Positions 1 to 7,551 of a stretch of 32,000 nt of DNA are shown here, piece after piece. Origin of the DNA: an uncultured Bacilli bacterium (GTDB lineage Bacteria > Bacillota_I > Bacilli_A > RF39 > UBA660); assembly GCA_947601485.1 (NCBI GenBank), contig CANQGF010000011.1, forward strand, positions 1-32,000. The letters are read 5' to 3'. A program made the translations under genes and the position numbers. The first letter of the stretch is position 1. Every line of letters starts with the position of its first letter. The notes under the pieces are model-generated. The model had not been told where the DNA came from. It was given only the letters and a program-made list of their open reading frames with translations, and searched no databases.

Positions 1-489
1 GTAGCAAGACCAAATAATATTAAATATTTAGGTTTTGGCTTTTACAACAAGAAAGGAACATGGAGACCAAAACCACACCTAAAGTCATTGCAAAAATTTG
101 AAAGAAAACTAAAAGATATAACTAGTAGAAGTAATGCTATGTCGATAAGTGATAAGATAGTAAAACTAAATCAAGTTATAAGAGGTTGGATAAACTATTT
201 TAGAGTAGCAGATATGAAATCATCAATGGATAAAACTGGCGAGCATTTAAGACATAGATTAAGAATGTGTATTTGGAAATATTGGAAGAAACCTAGAACT
301 AAATATAAAGCACTAAGAAAATTAGGAATTTCTGAATATAGCTCTTATATGGTAGCAAATACTAGAAGAGGTTATTATTGGGTGGCAAGCACAGTCGTAA
401 TGCATATTGCAATATCTAATGAAAGATTAAAACAAAAAGGACTAGTGTTTCCACTAGATCATTATCTTAAAGTACATACTGTAGTATAA
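1..489 (+). CDS. Group II intron reverse transcriptase/maturase, C-terminal fragment
   Basis: The frame is open from base 1, so the first 29 codons upstream of an internal TTG at 88 belong to the same protein. It begins in the conserved stretch KYLGFGFY, which follows the reverse-transcriptase palm. It then shows the thumb/maturase X domain (motifs VIRGWINYFRVADM, KPRTKYKALRKLGI and ANTRRGYYWVAS). It ends soon after the X domain with no HNH endonuclease domain, as in intron classes without En. The protein would help splice its own intron and copy it into DNA by target-primed reverse transcription. No RT catalytic YADD box is visible because that part is outside the window. The family is clear; the intron class is not assigned from the protein. 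Confidence 0.88.
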   Translation, partial: VARPNNIKYLGFGFYNKKGTWRPKPHLKSLQKFERKLKDITSRSNAMSISDKIVKLNQVIRGWINYFRVADMKSSMDKTGEHLRHRLRMCIWKYWKKPRTKYKALRKLGISEYSSYMVANTRRGYYWVASTVVMHIAISNERLKQKGLVFPLDHYLKVHTVV

Positions 490-492
490 ATT

Positions 493-569
493 GAACCGCC
501 GTATACGAGAACCGTACGTTCGGTGGTGTGAGAGGGACGAAATAATTTAATTATTTCTCTCTACTCGAT
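493..569 (+). ncRNA. Group II intron domain V and domain VI with 3' end
   Basis: About 493-528 folds as a domain V hairpin: CCGCCG pairs with CGGTGG, an inner TACG/CGTA helix is capped by AGAAC, and there is a two-base bulge on the 3' side. The catalytic-triad position reads CGC, which is known from class C introns rather than the usual AGC; this is a judgement by eye. Bases 530-569 form domain VI with an inner GAAATAAT/ATTATTTC hairpin and the terminal CTACTCGAT, whose adenosine is a likely branch point. It begins only three bases after the maturase stop codon. Confidence 0.75.
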
Positions 570-579
570 TTTTAAACAT

Positions 580-607
580 AAAAAAAATTCACAAATAAAT
601 GTGAATT
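580..607 (-). terminator. Rho-independent terminator of rpsF-ssb-rpsR
   Basis: On the minus strand, AATTCACA, loop TTTATT, TGTGAATT and then six T form an intrinsic terminator. The stem overlaps the rpsR stop codon. The group II intron 3' end lies about 16 nt beyond the stem. Confidence 0.85.
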
Positions 608-821
608 ATTTAACATATGGTATTAAAGCCATATATCTTGCATATTTAACTTGTTCAGCAATATGTCTTTGATGTTTTGCACAAGCACCAGTAATTCTTC
701 TAGGTAAGATTTTACCTTTTTCATTAATATATTTATTAATAATCATTACATCTTTATAATCAACACTTTTACCGGCACACATTTGACATATTTTCTTTTT
801 CTTACGATAAAATTCTGCCAT
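606..821 (-). CDS. rpsR: Small ribosomal subunit protein S18
   Basis: 71-residue S18, which binds S6 on the platform of the 30S subunit. The core TGACAKHQRHIAEQVKYAR is highly conserved. C12, C15, C47 and H50 give a zinc-binding (C+) form. A strong Shine-Dalgarno (AGGAGG) lies 7 nt before the ATG. It is the last gene of the rpsF-ssb-rpsR operon, 15 bp after ssb, and its stop codon lies inside the terminator stem. Confidence 0.96.
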   Translation of the reverse strand: MAEFYRKKKKICQMCAGKSVDYKDVMIINKYINEKGKILPRRITGACAKHQRHIAEQVKYARYMALIPYVK

Positions 822-836
822 TATTATTCCTCCTTT

Positions 837-1346
837 TTAGAATGGTAAGTCATCGCTTGTTAAAGTTATTTCTTCGCCAAAACTTTTAAAAGGATCTTCT
901 GATAAATCAGCTGTTTCCATACTACTTGAAGCATTATCCATATCATTCATTATCTCATTCATGTCATTATTGTTATAATCATTTGCTGGTTGATAACTAG
1001 ATGGTGCTTCACTATTACTTCCTTCACTAGTTCTAGTACTTAAGAAATTAACAGTATCGCAAACAACTTCTGTAACATATCTTTTAGTTCCGTCTTGAGC
1101 ATCGTAACTACTTGTTCTAATTCTGCCTTCAGCAGAAACTAAAGAGCCTTTATGACAATATTTAGAAATATTATCGGCTTGTCTTCCCCAAGCACTGCAG
1201 TTAATAAAATCAGCTCCTCTTTCACCATTCTTATTTACATAATTTTGAGAAACAGCAAGCGTAAATCTTGTTACAGCCATGCCTCCGGGAGTAGTCCTTA
1301 ATTCAGGATCCCTTGTAAGTCTTCCTACTAATAATACTTTATTCAT
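837..1346 (-). CDS. ssb: Single-stranded DNA-binding protein
   Basis: 169-residue SSB. Residues 1-105 form the OB fold (starts MNKVLLVGRLTRDPELR and includes FINCSAWGRQADNI). A low-complexity Asn/Ser/Asp-rich linker follows. The tail ends DDLPF, a match to the acidic C-terminal tip that recruits replication and repair enzymes. It coats ssDNA at replication forks and during recombination and repair. It lies between rpsF (2 bp gap) and rpsR, the conserved Firmicutes order, so it is co-expressed with S6 and S18 from the promoter near 1715-1743. Confidence 0.96.
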   Translation of the reverse strand: MNKVLLVGRLTRDPELRTTPGGMAVTRFTLAVSQNYVNKNGERGADFINCSAWGRQADNISKYCHKGSLVSAEGRIRTSSYDAQDGTKRYVTEVVCDTVNFLSTRTSEGSNSEAPSSYQPANDYNNNDMNEIMNDMDNASSSMETADLSEDPFKSFGEEITLTSDDLPF

Positions 1347-1348
1347 CC

Positions 1349-1639
1349 TTACTCACTTTCTTTTTTTAAGATTAAATGTCTTAAAACATTTTCGTTAATT
1401 CTAAGTTTACGATCAAATTCTCTGATAACGTCTTTACTAGCTTCGGTAGTAATTAAATAGTAGAAACCACTAACTTCTTTATTAATTGGATAAGCAAGTT
1501 TTTTTCTACCCATATCTTTGAATTCAATAACTGTAGCGTTATTATCAGTTAAAAGCTTTTGAATATTACTAGTTGTTTTAGCTAAAGTTGCATCATCAAG
1601 TGTAGCTTTAACGATAAACATAACTTCATATTTAGTCAT
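1349..1639 (-). CDS. rpsF: Small ribosomal subunit protein S6
   Basis: S6 pairs with S18 on the 30S platform. I place the start at the ATG at 1639 (96 residues, MTKYEVMFIVKATL), because it lies 11 nt after AAGGAGG. An upstream in-frame GTG at 1651 is part of the Shine-Dalgarno itself and cannot be the start. The body shows the S6 signature: a basic MGRKKLAYPINKE segment, a YYLITTEA strand and a C-terminal NENVLRHLILKK. It is the first gene of the rpsF-ssb-rpsR operon. Confidence 0.95.
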   Translation of the reverse strand: MTKYEVMFIVKATLDDATLAKTTSNIQKLLTDNNATVIEFKDMGRKKLAYPINKEVSGFYYLITTEASKDVIREFDRKLRINENVLRHLILKKESE

Positions 1640-1651
1640 CTTTTCAAACAC

Positions 1652-1709
1652 CTCCTTATGGTCTTTTGGCTTTTTCTAATAAAAAGCAAGGAGTAATTAA
1701 TTTACTCGT
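1652..1709 (-). promoter_or_regulatory. 5' leader of rpsF operon with two hairpins
   Basis: The leader of about 60-70 nt between the promoter and rpsF can form GAGTAA-ATTAA-TTACTC and then GCTTTTT-ATTAG-AAAAAGC, just before the Shine-Dalgarno. In many bacteria an S6:S18 complex binds the rpsF leader and represses the operon. I do not see the typical CCG element of that RNA, so the regulatory role is a guess; the hairpins are directly visible. Confidence 0.4.
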
Positions 1710-1714
1710 GTATT

Positions 1715-1743
1715 AGTATACCAAATATAATCTCTATTGTAAA
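1715..1743 (-). promoter_or_regulatory. Sigma-A promoter of rpsF-ssb-rpsR
   Basis: Minus-strand TTTACA (1738-1743), a 17-bp spacer and TATACT (1715-1720). This is close to consensus and lies between the end of ychF and rpsF. Confidence 0.8.
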
Positions 1744-1785
1744 TGAAAAATTAATCTCAAAGAATTATATTGTTCTAATTATTTT

Positions 1786-2886
1786 TTATACATTAAAGCG
1801 GAAATAAACAATATCACCATCTTGCATTAGATAGTCTTTTCCTTCCACTCTAACCTTACCTTTTTCTCTAACTTTTAATTCACTACCTAATTCATATAAA
1901 TCACTAAAGCTCATAACTTCTGCTCTTATAAAACCTCTTTCAAAATCACTATGAATTAATCCCGCACAAGATGGAGCTTTCATACCCTTTTTAAAGGTCC
2001 AAGCACGACATTCATCAGTTCCTGATGTGAAGAAGGTAGCAAGCCCTAATAAATCATAAGTAGCAAAAATAAGTTTATCAAGACCACTTGATGAAATACC
2101 TACTTCTTTTAAGAATGCTTCTTTTTCTTCATTATCATAATCAGCTAAATCACTTTCTAATTTAGCACACATTACTACTACAGAAGAATTTTCTTTATCA
2201 GCATATTCTTTTAATTTTAAAGAATATTCATTATCACCAACTGAAGCCGAATCTTCATCAACATTAGCGACATAAATAACTTTTTTTAAAGTAATAAAAT
2301 TAAAGTTTTTAAGTAATAATAATTCATCTTTATCAAAATCAACATTTCTTAAACAAATATTCTTTTCAAGATTATCTTTTACTTTTCTTAATAATTGTAC
2401 TTCTTTAATGGCATCTTTATCTTTTGTAGTTTCGGCCTTTTTTTCAATTTTGCCTAAACGATTAGAAACTATTTCTAAATCTGATAATATTAGTTCTGTA
2501 TTAATTATTTCTACATCTCTAATGGGATCTGTTGCACCCTCAACATGGGTTATATTTTCATCATCAAAGCATCTAACAACATGAACGATAGCGTCAACTT
2601 CTCTAATATGTGATAAAAATTTATTACCTAAACCTTCACCAGATGATGCTCCACTTACTAAACCTGCAATATCAATAAATTCAAAAGTAGTTGGAACAAT
2701 ACTTTTAGGATTATATAAACTAACTAAAAAATCAAGTCTAGTATCAGGAACAATGACAACTCCCACATTTGGCTCAATCGTTGCAAATGGATAATTAGCG
2801 GCCAAAATATGTTTTTTAGTAATAGCGTTAAAAAGTGTGGATTTTCCAACATTAGGTAGTCCCACAATACCTGCTTGTAAACTCAT
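1786..2886 (-). CDS. ychF: Redox-regulated ATPase YchF (Obg-family P-loop protein)
   Basis: 366 residues, the normal family length. N-terminal P-loop GLPNVGKST (residues 9-17), switch region NYPFATIEPNVG, G3 motif DIAGL. NVDE takes the place of the NKxD guanine-specificity motif, consistent with the family's preference for ATP over GTP. A coiled-coil hairpin lies mid-protein (about 125-180) and a TGS domain at the end (VEGKDYLMQDGDIVYFRFNV). YchF associates with ribosomes and is linked to stress and translation control. The Shine-Dalgarno GGGAGG precedes the ATG. It sits 13 bp after the transporter gene in the same direction. No terminator is visible after it, so some transcripts may read into rpsF. 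Confidence 0.95.
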   Translation of the reverse strand: MSLQAGIVGLPNVGKSTLFNAITKKHILAANYPFATIEPNVGVVIVPDTRLDFLVSLYNPKSIVPTTFEFIDIAGLVSGASSGEGLGNKFLSHIREVDAIVHVVRCFDDENITHVEGATDPIRDVEIINTELILSDLEIVSNRLGKIEKKAETTKDKDAIKEVQLLRKVKDNLEKNICLRNVDFDKDELLLLKNFNFITLKKVIYVANVDEDSASVGDNEYSLKLKEYADKENSSVVVMCAKLESDLADYDNEEKEAFLKEVGISSSGLDKLIFATYDLLGLATFFTSGTDECRAWTFKKGMKAPSCAGLIHSDFERGFIRAEVMSFSDLYELGSELKVREKGKVRVEGKDYLMQDGDIVYFRFNV

Positions 2887-2899
2887 TAATAAACCTCCC

Positions 2900-4444
2900 T
2901 TAAGATACAGTTGGGAATGTACCTATTCCCATTGGAATACCAATAATATACCAAATTAATAATAATATTAATAAAGAAAAACCAATAATAATACTATAAG
3001 GTAATTGATACTTAATTGATTCTTTTATACTAATTTTATTAGCGCCTTGATTGTATTTTTCTAAAAAGGCTATATAAACAATAAAGTAAGCTAAAATAGG
3101 TGTTAAATTCATCGTCGCACTTTCGGCAAAGCGGAAAATAACTTGGGTAAATTCAGCTGAAATTTCGGAATTATAAGCAACTGGTATAATAGATGGTGCT
3201 AAAATAGCCCATTTAGAAACACTTGAAGGTAAAATTAAAGTTGCAATAGCTACCCCAATAAAAATCATAATTACTAAAGGCAAACCAACAAAATTATTAT
3301 TACCAATAAAACTAGCAATTAAACCAACAACAACATTACCAATATTAGTTTGTTTAAAAATACTAATAAAAGTTGAAGCAAAGAAAATACTAACTAACAT
3401 ATTTCCAATACCATCTAAAGAATGACCTAAATTATTACAAAAGTCATGATGGTTTTTAATTGTTTTAACCCCAATACCATAAAATAAACCTAAAATAATA
3501 AAGAGAATTGTTACAACAAAAACAAAGCCATTACTAAAGAAGGAATTAACACTAAATAATTTATCTATATATCTTATTTCGCTATTATCAAGTAAAGCCC
3601 CACTTAATGGTAAATTAGGGATAATACTATAAATAAAGATAATTAAATAAATAAAAGCACTAGTACAAGCATAAATCATACCTTTCTTTTCATCTTTAGT
3701 TACAATATCTTCTTCAAGTTCACTTTCACTAAATTCATATTTAGGTAATTTTTTAGCTATAATATTTTCGGTAACAATAGTTATGATATAAGATATTAAT
3801 AATACCGCAACTAACATAATAATTAAAAAGGCTGTTGTTTTAATTTCATAACCACTTTTTAAAGTATGTATAGCATCTAAAGTATAATTTAAAAGTTCAG
3901 AATCAGATGAAGTGAAAAAAACATTGATGGCACTACCACAAGAAAGGGCCGCAAAAGAAGAAATAATACCAATCGCTGGATTTCTTTTTCCATAATAGAA
4001 TAATAAAGCTCCAAGAGGAATAAAAATCAAATATGATAAATTGCCAAAAACACTAGCTAATATACAAATTAAGACAAAGAAATAAGTAACAGTTTTTTTC
4101 TTTAATTTTTTAGTAGTTAAAGTTATAGCAGTTTGTAAAAAACCACTTTTATCCATAATACTTATCCCCATTAATAAGATAATTAAATTAGATAAAACGG
4201 TAAAATTAGCAAAATTAGCTACAGTAGAAGTAAAAATATATTTTATTCCACTAAAACTAAATAAAGATTTTACAACTTCCGTAACTGGTATTAATTCTAA
4301 AGATGTTAAATTAACTTTATAAAATGTACTTTGAATATCAAGTAAGTTTAACACTCCACTTAATAAAACGGTAATAACAATAAAAAGTACATATACCATT
4401 AATGGATGTAGAGGTTTTTTATTCTTCATTCCCTTTTTCTTCAT
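2900..4444 (-). CDS. AbgT-family membrane transporter
   Basis: 514-residue polytopic membrane protein with roughly 12 hydrophobic segments; the N-terminus is basic (MKKKGMKNKKP). Family markers include the MDKSGFLQTAI segment in the first third and the conserved LPSSVSKWAILAPSIIPV motif near residue 400, which matches AbgT/MtrF proteins (p-aminobenzoyl-glutamate uptake, or sulphonamide/PABA efflux). The length also matches. Substrate and direction cannot be read from sequence. It overlaps the DUF951 gene by 26 bp, and its own Shine-Dalgarno (AAGGTG) supports the ATG at 4444. It is an unusual passenger between parAB/DUF951 and ychF, genes that are commonly close to each other in Bacilli. Confidence 0.85.
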   Translation of the reverse strand: MKKKGMKNKKPLHPLMVYVLFIVITVLLSGVLNLLDIQSTFYKVNLTSLELIPVTEVVKSLFSFSGIKYIFTSTVANFANFTVLSNLIILLMGISIMDKSGFLQTAITLTTKKLKKKTVTYFFVLICILASVFGNLSYLIFIPLGALLFYYGKRNPAIGIISSFAALSCGSAINVFFTSSDSELLNYTLDAIHTLKSGYEIKTTAFLIIMLVAVLLISYIITIVTENIIAKKLPKYEFSESELEEDIVTKDEKKGMIYACTSAFIYLIIFIYSIIPNLPLSGALLDNSEIRYIDKLFSVNSFFSNGFVFVVTILFIILGLFYGIGVKTIKNHHDFCNNLGHSLDGIGNMLVSIFFASTFISIFKQTNIGNVVVGLIASFIGNNNFVGLPLVIMIFIGVAIATLILPSSVSKWAILAPSIIPVAYNSEISAEFTQVIFRFAESATMNLTPILAYFIVYIAFLEKYNQGANKISIKESIKYQLPYSIIIGFSLLILLLIWYIIGIPMGIGTFPTVS

Positions 4445-4625
4445 TATTAAGCACCTTCTTTAATTTTTTTTGAAATTCTAATCGATCCATCATTATTTCT
4501 CTACCACAATGATTACATTTAATTTTAATATCTACTCCCACTCTTGTAATAGTCCATTCATTAGTGCCACAAGCATGGTTTTTTCTCATTATAACTATAT
4601 CATTAAGAGAAAATTTTTTATCCAT
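4419..4625 (-). CDS. DUF951 family small zinc-ribbon-like protein (YyzM-like)
   Basis: 68 residues from the ATG at 4625. The GTG at 4637 lies inside the Shine-Dalgarno GTGAGGA and was rejected. The pattern DIVIMRKNHACGTNEWTI, then KCNHCGREIMMDR and a basic LEFQKKLKKVL tail is diagnostic of DUF951, found near parB, ychF and rpsF in many Bacilli. Three cysteines (CG and CxxC) could bind metal. Function is unknown. The start codon lies 1 nt after the parB stop, which suggests translational coupling. Confidence 0.88.
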   Translation of the reverse strand: MDKKFSLNDIVIMRKNHACGTNEWTITRVGVDIKIKCNHCGREIMMDRLEFQKKLKKVLNNEEKGNEE

Positions 4626-4626
4626 A

Positions 4627-5514
4627 CTATTCCTCACTAATGGTAATATTAAATATTTCCATTATTCTTTCTAAATCTTTTTCTGAATCAAAAGTAATTT
4701 CTAATTTATTATTATTTATTTTTACTTTATTTCCTATTTTATCACTAATAACATTTTCATACATTTGATATTTTTTATTTATAGGGTTACGACTTTTTAA
4801 AATAGGTGTTCTTTTAGTAACATCTTCATTATTAACTATTTTTTCAAGTTCTCTTACATTAAGTCTTTCCTTAACTATTCTTTTAGATAATTCATCAATT
4901 TGTAAAGGATTATCTAATTTAGATAAAACTCTAGCATGGGATGCTGAAATTTCTTTATTTATAACCATTTGTTGAATTTTTTCTGGTAAATTTAAAAGTC
5001 CCAATAAATTAGTTACATAACTACGACTTTTACCAAATTTAATGGCAAATTCTTCTTGCGTAATTCCTCTTAATTTAATAATATTTAAAACACTTTTAGC
5101 TTCATCGATTGGATTTAAATCTTCTCTTTGAATATTTTCAATTAAAGCTATTTCCATCATTTCTTCATCAGTAAAGTCTTTAATAATTGCTGGTATTTTA
5201 TCTTTACCCGCTATTTTAGCAGCTTTGCAACGTCTTTCACCCGCTACTAATTCATAACCTTTAATACTTTTTTTAACAATTATTGGTTCAATGACACCAT
5301 ATTCTTTAATTGATGTAGCTAGTTCATGTAATGTTTCTTCATTAAATGTTTTTCTAGGTTGATGAGGATTACTTCTAATTTCATCTAAATTAATTTCCAC
5401 AACATCATTTTTATTATCTTCAACAATTTCTTTTTCAAAATTATCAAAATCAATGACATTATTAGCAAATAATTGCTCTAATCCTTTCCCTAAAGCTTTT
5501 TTCTTGGGTTCCAT
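4627..5514 (-). CDS. parB: Chromosome-partitioning protein ParB (Spo0J-like)
   Basis: 295 residues. It starts with the ParA-stimulating peptide (MEPKKKALGKGLEQLF). The CTP-binding ParB/Srx domain (about 38-130) follows with NPHQPRKTF, the GERRCKAA motif and ENIQREDLNP. Then comes a helix-turn-helix around TQEEFAIKFGKSRSYVTN, and a C-terminal dimerisation region. ParB loads at parS, slides as a CTP clamp and recruits SMC; with ParA it segregates the origin region. It is downstream of parA (14 bp gap) and upstream of DUF951. I found no TGTTTCACGTGAAACA-like parS in the window. Confidence 0.95.
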   Translation of the reverse strand: MEPKKKALGKGLEQLFANNVIDFDNFEKEIVEDNKNDVVEINLDEIRSNPHQPRKTFNEETLHELATSIKEYGVIEPIIVKKSIKGYELVAGERRCKAAKIAGKDKIPAIIKDFTDEEMMEIALIENIQREDLNPIDEAKSVLNIIKLRGITQEEFAIKFGKSRSYVTNLLGLLNLPEKIQQMVINKEISASHARVLSKLDNPLQIDELSKRIVKERLNVRELEKIVNNEDVTKRTPILKSRNPINKKYQMYENVISDKIGNKVKINNNKLEITFDSEKDLERIMEIFNITISEE

Positions 5515-5528
5515 TAAATCACGCCTTT

Positions 5529-6311
5529 CTAACTATTTCTTTCTATAACTTCTAAAGCTAAATTATGATATGCTTCGGTGGCTCTGCTAGTTGGATCATA
5601 TTCATTAATAGGTTTACCATGGCTTGGAGCTTCAACTAATCTAACTAATCTTGGAATAATAGTATTAAATACTTTATCTTTAAAATATTTTCTAATTTCT
5701 TCAATTACTTCTAAACCAATATTTGTTCTTCCATCAAGCATTGTTAACAAAACACCTTCAATAGCTAAAGATGGATTTAATCCTGATTGAACCATTATAA
5801 TAGTATTTAGTAATTGAGTAATACCATCTAAAGCATAGAACTCACATTGAACAGGAATAATTACCGAATCACTTGCTACTAAAGCATTCATTGTCCCAAA
5901 ACCAAGTGATGGTTGACAATCTATAATAATAAAATCAAAGGCATTTCTAATTTCACTAATCGCACTACGAAGTTGTTCATTTTGATGAAAATTTTGTTCT
6001 TCTAACATTTTTTTAACAAATTCCACATCAATTCCTACTAAATTTAAAGTAGATGGAATAATAGCTAAATTATCAAAACCTGTTTTTCTAATTGCTTCAC
6101 TAATCTTACATTTACCTGTTAATACATCATAAATGTCATACTCAAAATCATTGGAATTTAAACCTAACCCAGTTGTGGCATTACTTTGTGGGTCTAAATC
6201 AATTAATAAAACTCGCTTATCTTCTTTACCTAAAGCTGCCGCTAGATTAATACTTGTAGTTGTTTTGCCAACTCCCCCTTTTTGATTTACTAATGAAATA
6301 ACTTTTGCCAT
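5529..6311 (-). CDS. parA: Chromosome-partitioning ATPase ParA (Soj)
   Basis: 260 residues. Deviant Walker A box QKGGVGKTTT with signature lysine K11 and catalytic K16, Walker A' LLIDLDPQSNATTGLG, and Walker B FDFIIIDCQPSLG. It lacks an N-terminal HTH, so it is a chromosomal Soj-type protein rather than a plasmid ParA of the long type. It dimerises on ATP, binds DNA non-specifically and is stimulated by ParB. In spore formers Soj also affects DnaA and Spo0A-dependent sporulation. The Shine-Dalgarno AGAGGTG precedes the ATG. The upstream terminator at 6375-6402 makes it the first gene of its transcript, but I could not define a convincing promoter in the 65 bp between. Confidence 0.95.
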   Translation of the reverse strand: MAKVISLVNQKGGVGKTTTSINLAAALGKEDKRVLLIDLDPQSNATTGLGLNSNDFEYDIYDVLTGKCKISEAIRKTGFDNLAIIPSTLNLVGIDVEFVKKMLEEQNFHQNEQLRSAISEIRNAFDFIIIDCQPSLGFGTMNALVASDSVIIPVQCEFYALDGITQLLNTIIMVQSGLNPSLAIEGVLLTMLDGRTNIGLEVIEEIRKYFKDKVFNTIIPRLVRLVEAPSHGKPINEYDPTSRATEAYHNLALEVIERNS

Positions 6312-6374
6312 AACACACCTCTTACTACATTTCCACGTATTAATATTTTAACATATAAAACATATTTAGGGTAG

Positions 6375-6402
6375 AAAAAAAGAAAGAATTTTTATCTTTC
6401 TT
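6375..6402 (-). terminator. Rho-independent terminator of the tail-anchored protein gene
   Basis: Minus strand AAGAAAGA, loop TAAAAAT, TCTTTCTT and then a run of T; it starts 5 bp past the stop of the gene at 6407. Confidence 0.75.
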
Positions 6403-6406
6403 AAAA

Positions 6407-7447
6407 TTATTTTAATAAGTATATTTCTAAAAGAATTATTAAACCACTTATTAAAGATGTAATAGCAAAAATGATAATAGAATTAGATAGTCCTTTACGA
6501 TCTAAAATACGTCCTTTACCTTTATCTTGTTCTAAACTTTGATCTGTTCTAACAATTTCACCCATTTCATTAATATAACCTAAATACTCACCATCTACGG
6601 TATAAACTACTCCATCTTGAGTTATAATATTATCTTGATAATCATTTTGATAGCCATATTCTTTTCCTTGATCGGAAGAGATGGCTTCACTACGTTCTTC
6701 TTTATCTTCAATCGGCATCTCTTTAACAATATCTTCACAACGATCATTTAACTCCATCGCGTATTCATAATCGATATTATTAACTCCTAAAAAAGTCTTT
6801 TCTTCTGTTCCTAAACGGAAATTACCTCTTTTATTAACAGGATCATTTATTCTTTCAGCATAATGCATTTTAATTTGACTTCTTCTTGCTACTTCTAGAA
6901 CAATCGGCTCAATTAATTCTTTTTCTAAATTTTCATTATAAACTAAATGTTCTTTAATATGATCATAAGTATTAACTTCATCTTGATATTTTAAAGATAT
7001 TTCACAATATCTAGGACCAATCGAATTATCTATAACACTAAAATTAATTATGGCATTTAAATTAGGCTTTTTATTTTGCTCTAAATTTTCCATTATTCTA
7101 TTTTTAAGATCTATAACATTTTGAATTTGCAATTCCCCTAACCCAAAGGCTAATAACTTTTGTTTTTCTTCTTCATTTAAATTGCAACTTTTAACAAAAT
7201 TATTCAAAGTATCATAATTTAAAATACTTCCCTTTTTAATCATTTCTTTTAAAAGATTTAAAAAATCTTCATAAGTTTTTGGTCTATTTAAACTGATATC
7301 TTGCATTTTATTGATTTCACCAAAAACAAAATTTCTTTCTTCAATACTTACTAATTCTCTTTTGCCATCAATAATTTTATACATTTCATAGTTATCACTA
7401 TTAACGACAAAAGTATTATTTTTATCATCACTAAATCTTAACTCCAT
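6407..7447 (-). CDS. Uncharacterised tail-anchored membrane protein
   Basis: I do not recognise this protein. I start it at the ATG at 7447 (346 residues) with GTGAG just upstream; a GTG at 7456 is the alternative. The first 310 residues are hydrophilic, mixed alpha/beta and rich in Glu, Lys and Asn. A short unit around ITQDGVVYTVDGEYLGYI resembles a beta-hairpin repeat. The last 25 residues are a single hydrophobic helix (SNSIIIFAITSLISGLIILL) ending LEIYLLK, so the bulk should face the cytoplasm. It has its own promoter (7471-7499) and terminator, so it is a single-gene unit between rplQ and parA. Base composition matches the neighbours. No catalytic motif is visible. Confidence 0.8.
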   Translation of the reverse strand: MELRFSDDKNNTFVVNSDNYEMYKIIDGKRELVSIEERNFVFGEINKMQDISLNRPKTYEDFLNLLKEMIKKGSILNYDTLNNFVKSCNLNEEEKQKLLAFGLGELQIQNVIDLKNRIMENLEQNKKPNLNAIINFSVIDNSIGPRYCEISLKYQDEVNTYDHIKEHLVYNENLEKELIEPIVLEVARRSQIKMHYAERINDPVNKRGNFRLGTEEKTFLGVNNIDYEYAMELNDRCEDIVKEMPIEDKEERSEAISSDQGKEYGYQNDYQDNIITQDGVVYTVDGEYLGYINEMGEIVRTDQSLEQDKGKGRILDRKGLSNSIIIFAITSLISGLIILLEIYLLK

Positions 7448-7470
7448 TATGCTCACTCTACTTTAAATTA

Positions 7471-7499
7471 AGTATACTAAAATTATTTTTAAAAAACAA
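7471..7499 (-). promoter_or_regulatory. Sigma-A promoter of the tail-anchored protein gene
   Basis: Minus-strand TTGTTT (7494-7499), 17-bp spacer, TATACT (7471-7476), 23 bp upstream of the chosen ATG. Confidence 0.65.
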
Positions 7500-7509
7500 T
7501 ATTTTTTTC

Positions 7510-7545
7510 AAACAAAAACTGTTATAAAATTATCTATAACAGTTT
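7510..7545 (-). terminator. Rho-independent terminator of the ribosomal superoperon
   Basis: Minus-strand AAACTGTTATA and TATAACAGTTT form a perfect 11-bp stem around an 8-nt loop, followed by TTGTTTG. It lies 7 bp after the rplQ stop and closes the 14-kb operon. Confidence 0.88.
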
Positions 7546-7551
7546 CTACTT

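Larger units (their letters stand above)
1..569 (+). mobile_element. Group II intron, 3' portion (truncated by window edge)
   Basis: This is the 3' end of a retroelement: an intron-encoded maturase reading frame open from base 1 is followed at once by a domain V/VI-like RNA, with a typical intron 3' terminus (CTACTCGAT) ending near 569. The 5' intron half and most of the reverse transcriptase lie outside the window. It sits on the plus strand, opposite to the neighbouring ribosomal genes. The 3' exon begins with the T-rich side of the rpsR terminator. The exact 3' splice site is inferred from the DVI hairpin and is accurate to a few bases. Confidence 0.85.

Noticed and set aside
1652-1710. 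S6:S18-binding leader RNA motif
   Set aside because: Hairpins exist but the expected CCG element was not seen, so it is listed only as a generic leader.
5578-5790. Plus-strand ORFs opposite ribosomal and partition genes (for example here and at 11563, 13463, 15871, 16650, 17646)
   Set aside because: They are antisense shadows of well-supported genes, with no ribosome-binding site and no recognisable family.
4627-6400. parS site near parAB
   Set aside because: No sequence close to the palindrome TGTTTCACGTGAAACA was found here; isolated CACGTG cores at about 9794 and 18030 lack the flanking arms.
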